Shown one piece after another: positions 63,080-64,000 of a stretch of DNA of 64,000 nt. The stretch comes from Kangiella sp. GTDB lineage: Bacteria; Pseudomonadota; Gammaproteobacteria; Enterobacterales; Kangiellaceae. Within the stretch, counting starts at the first letter, position 1. Each line of letters begins with the position of its first letter. Under the pieces are notes generated by a model, which worked only from the letters and a program-made list of their open reading frames with translations, did not search any database and was not told where the DNA came from. The position numbers and the translations under genes were made by a program. Location of the stretch: assembly GCA_028284185.1 (NCBI GenBank), contig JANQSG010000004.1:35248-99247 (forward strand), written 5' to 3'.

Positions 63080-64000
63080 CTACTATATAGAGGGGATCAA
63101 AGAAGTTATGTTGCGGTTTAAGCACAATTTCCTATCTGATAAACTAAAAGGCTGTAAGGAGATATGACGATAGTTGTTGCGGTTTAAGCACAATTTCCTA
63201 TCTGATAAACTACATTCAATATAAAATGAGTGCCGGTTCCTGTTGCGGTTTAAGCACAATTTCCTATCTGATAAACTACTCAAGTTTTGCTATGTGCAGG
63301 TCAGCAAGTTGCGGTTTAAGCACAATTTCCTATCTGATAAACTAAGGTTTGTAGTGCAATGACTACTGCTTTTGTTGCGGTTTAAGCACAATTTCCTATC
63401 TGATAAACTGCTCGACAATCATAGTCAAATAGTGATGGAGTTGCGGTTTAAGCACAATTTCCTATCTGATAAACTACTTTCCTTTGGCCGAACTTCATGA
63501 TTTAAGTTGCGGTTTAAGCACAATTTCCTATCTGATAAACTAACGATTTCAGGCACTAGCCGTTTAAAGCGGTTGCGGTTTAAGCACAATTTCCTATCTG
63601 ATAAACTACTAAACCCTTGATCACAAATAACAAACCTGTTGCGGTTTAAGCACAATTTCCTATCTGATAAACTTTACTAATGCGGCAGCAGCGCCTTTAA
63701 TTAGTTGCGGTTTAAGCACAATTTCCTATCTGATAAACTCAGAGCTTCTTTCGTCCTCGCCCGACCCCTGTTGCGGTTTAAGCACAATTTCCTATCTGAT
63801 AAACTTGATAAAAGCAGAAATGGTGCTAGAGGCTAGTTGCGGTTTAAGCACAATTTCCTATCTGATAAACTGAGGCTGCCGCCGTGCATCCCGAAACAAT
63901 GGTTGCGGTTTAAGCACAATTTCCTATCTGATAAACTAACTTTATTATGGACAATTTAAGATCAGGTGTTGCGGTTTAAGCACAATTTCCTATCTGATAA
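63080..64000. CRISPR. CRISPR array, 14 repeats seen, continues past window
   Basis: A 36-bp repeat (begins GTTGCGGTTTAAGCAC, ends TATCTGATAAACT) occurs at 63110 and every 66 bp up to 63968; the last is cut at base 64000. Thirteen copies are complete and identical. All 13 spacers between them, and the one before the first repeat, are exactly 30 bp and differ. No cas gene lies in the window, so cas genes and leader must be to the right if linked. The 36/30 geometry and the sequence (GTTG start, central ATTTC, ATAAACT end) resemble type II-C repeats of Campylobacter and Neisseria; the TG-A-TAAACT end looks like an extended -10. Subtype is inference. Confidence 0.97.

Noticed and set aside
63083-63655. 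Minus-strand ORFs with repeated SLSDRKLCLNRN
   Set aside because: The peptide repeat is the CRISPR repeat translated on the minus strand; since 66 is divisible by 3 the frame stays open by chance. Not genes.
63110-64000. Cas12a (type V-A) assignment of the array because of the AATTTC core
   Set aside because: Type V-A repeats end in a conserved GTAGAT with a 5-bp stem from TCTAC; here the 3' end is GATAAACT and no such stem forms.
63110-64000. Type VI-B assignment because of 36-bp repeat and 30-bp spacers
   Set aside because: VI-B repeats start GTTG and end CAAC in the same orientation with a strong stem; here GTTG start pairs with an AACT end and no such stem is found.

Overview
The window looks like a chromosomal segment of a free-living, probably marine gammaproteobacterium with fairly AT-rich DNA. 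The order nnrD-tsaE-amiB-mutL-miaA-hfq-hflX-hflK-hflC-(DUF2065)-purA and the later rnr-rlmB and rpsF-rpsR-rplI-dnaB-alr blocks are classic gammaproteobacterial synteny. MutL has no endonuclease motif, the thr operon has an E. coli-style Thr-rich leader, and asnA/asnC are divergent as in enterics. The many M16/M20 peptidases and the low G+C would fit a Kangiella-like lineage, but this is a guess and cannot be settled from the sequence alone.

Layout. 1-11.4 kb: metabolite repair, tRNA modification (TsaE, MiaA), cell-wall amidase, mismatch repair, Hfq, HflX/HflK/HflC and PurA. 11.4-14.1 kb: a small accessory patch (GNAT, DUF1653, Sel1-like protein, methyltransferase) with AT-rich intergenic DNA and repeat fragments. 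14.1-17.3 kb: RNase R and RlmB. 18.1-28.2 kb: amino-acid metabolism, comprising asnA/asnC, the thrLABC operon with a visible attenuator, and a pxpABC (5-oxoprolinase) operon led by an NRAMP-fold transporter that lacks the usual metal ligands. 28.3-32.8 kb: ribosomal proteins S6, S18 and L9, the replicative helicase (with a consensus DnaA box upstream), alanine racemase and YjbQ. 32.8-48.9 kb: envelope and stress functions (PepSY protein plus an unlisted 37-aa membrane peptide, HtpX, M16 lipoprotein, PldA, LCAT-like lipase, PCu(A)C, ECF sigma factor with a putative anti-sigma). 49-55 kb: a pyrophosphate-centred set with soluble PPase, membrane H+/Na+-PPase and a PPi-type phosphofructokinase. 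55.3-61.2 kb: Mpl, UbiX, a YadG/YadH-type ABC exporter, a LON-domain protein and FabV.

Two things stand out beyond the housekeeping genes. First, the last ~0.95 kb is a CRISPR array running off the right edge: 14 copies of a 36-bp repeat at an exact 66-bp period with 30-bp spacers, plus a half-repeat at the left end that overlaps the stop codon of the preceding DUF3592 gene. The repeat resembles type II-C repeats and appears to carry an extended -10 promoter element in its 3' end. No cas gene or tracrRNA is visible in the window. Second, the gap before fabV holds a structured RNA candidate of ~118 nt on the minus strand. It has a -24/-12 (sigma-54-like) promoter, two hairpins and a strong intrinsic terminator, and no annotated gene explains it.

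Most other ORF-track entries are opposite-strand or out-of-frame shadows of these genes and were left out. Several track starts were moved to internal start codons with better ribosome binding sites or family-typical N-termini. No rRNA, tRNA, complete insertion sequence or prophage was recognised.
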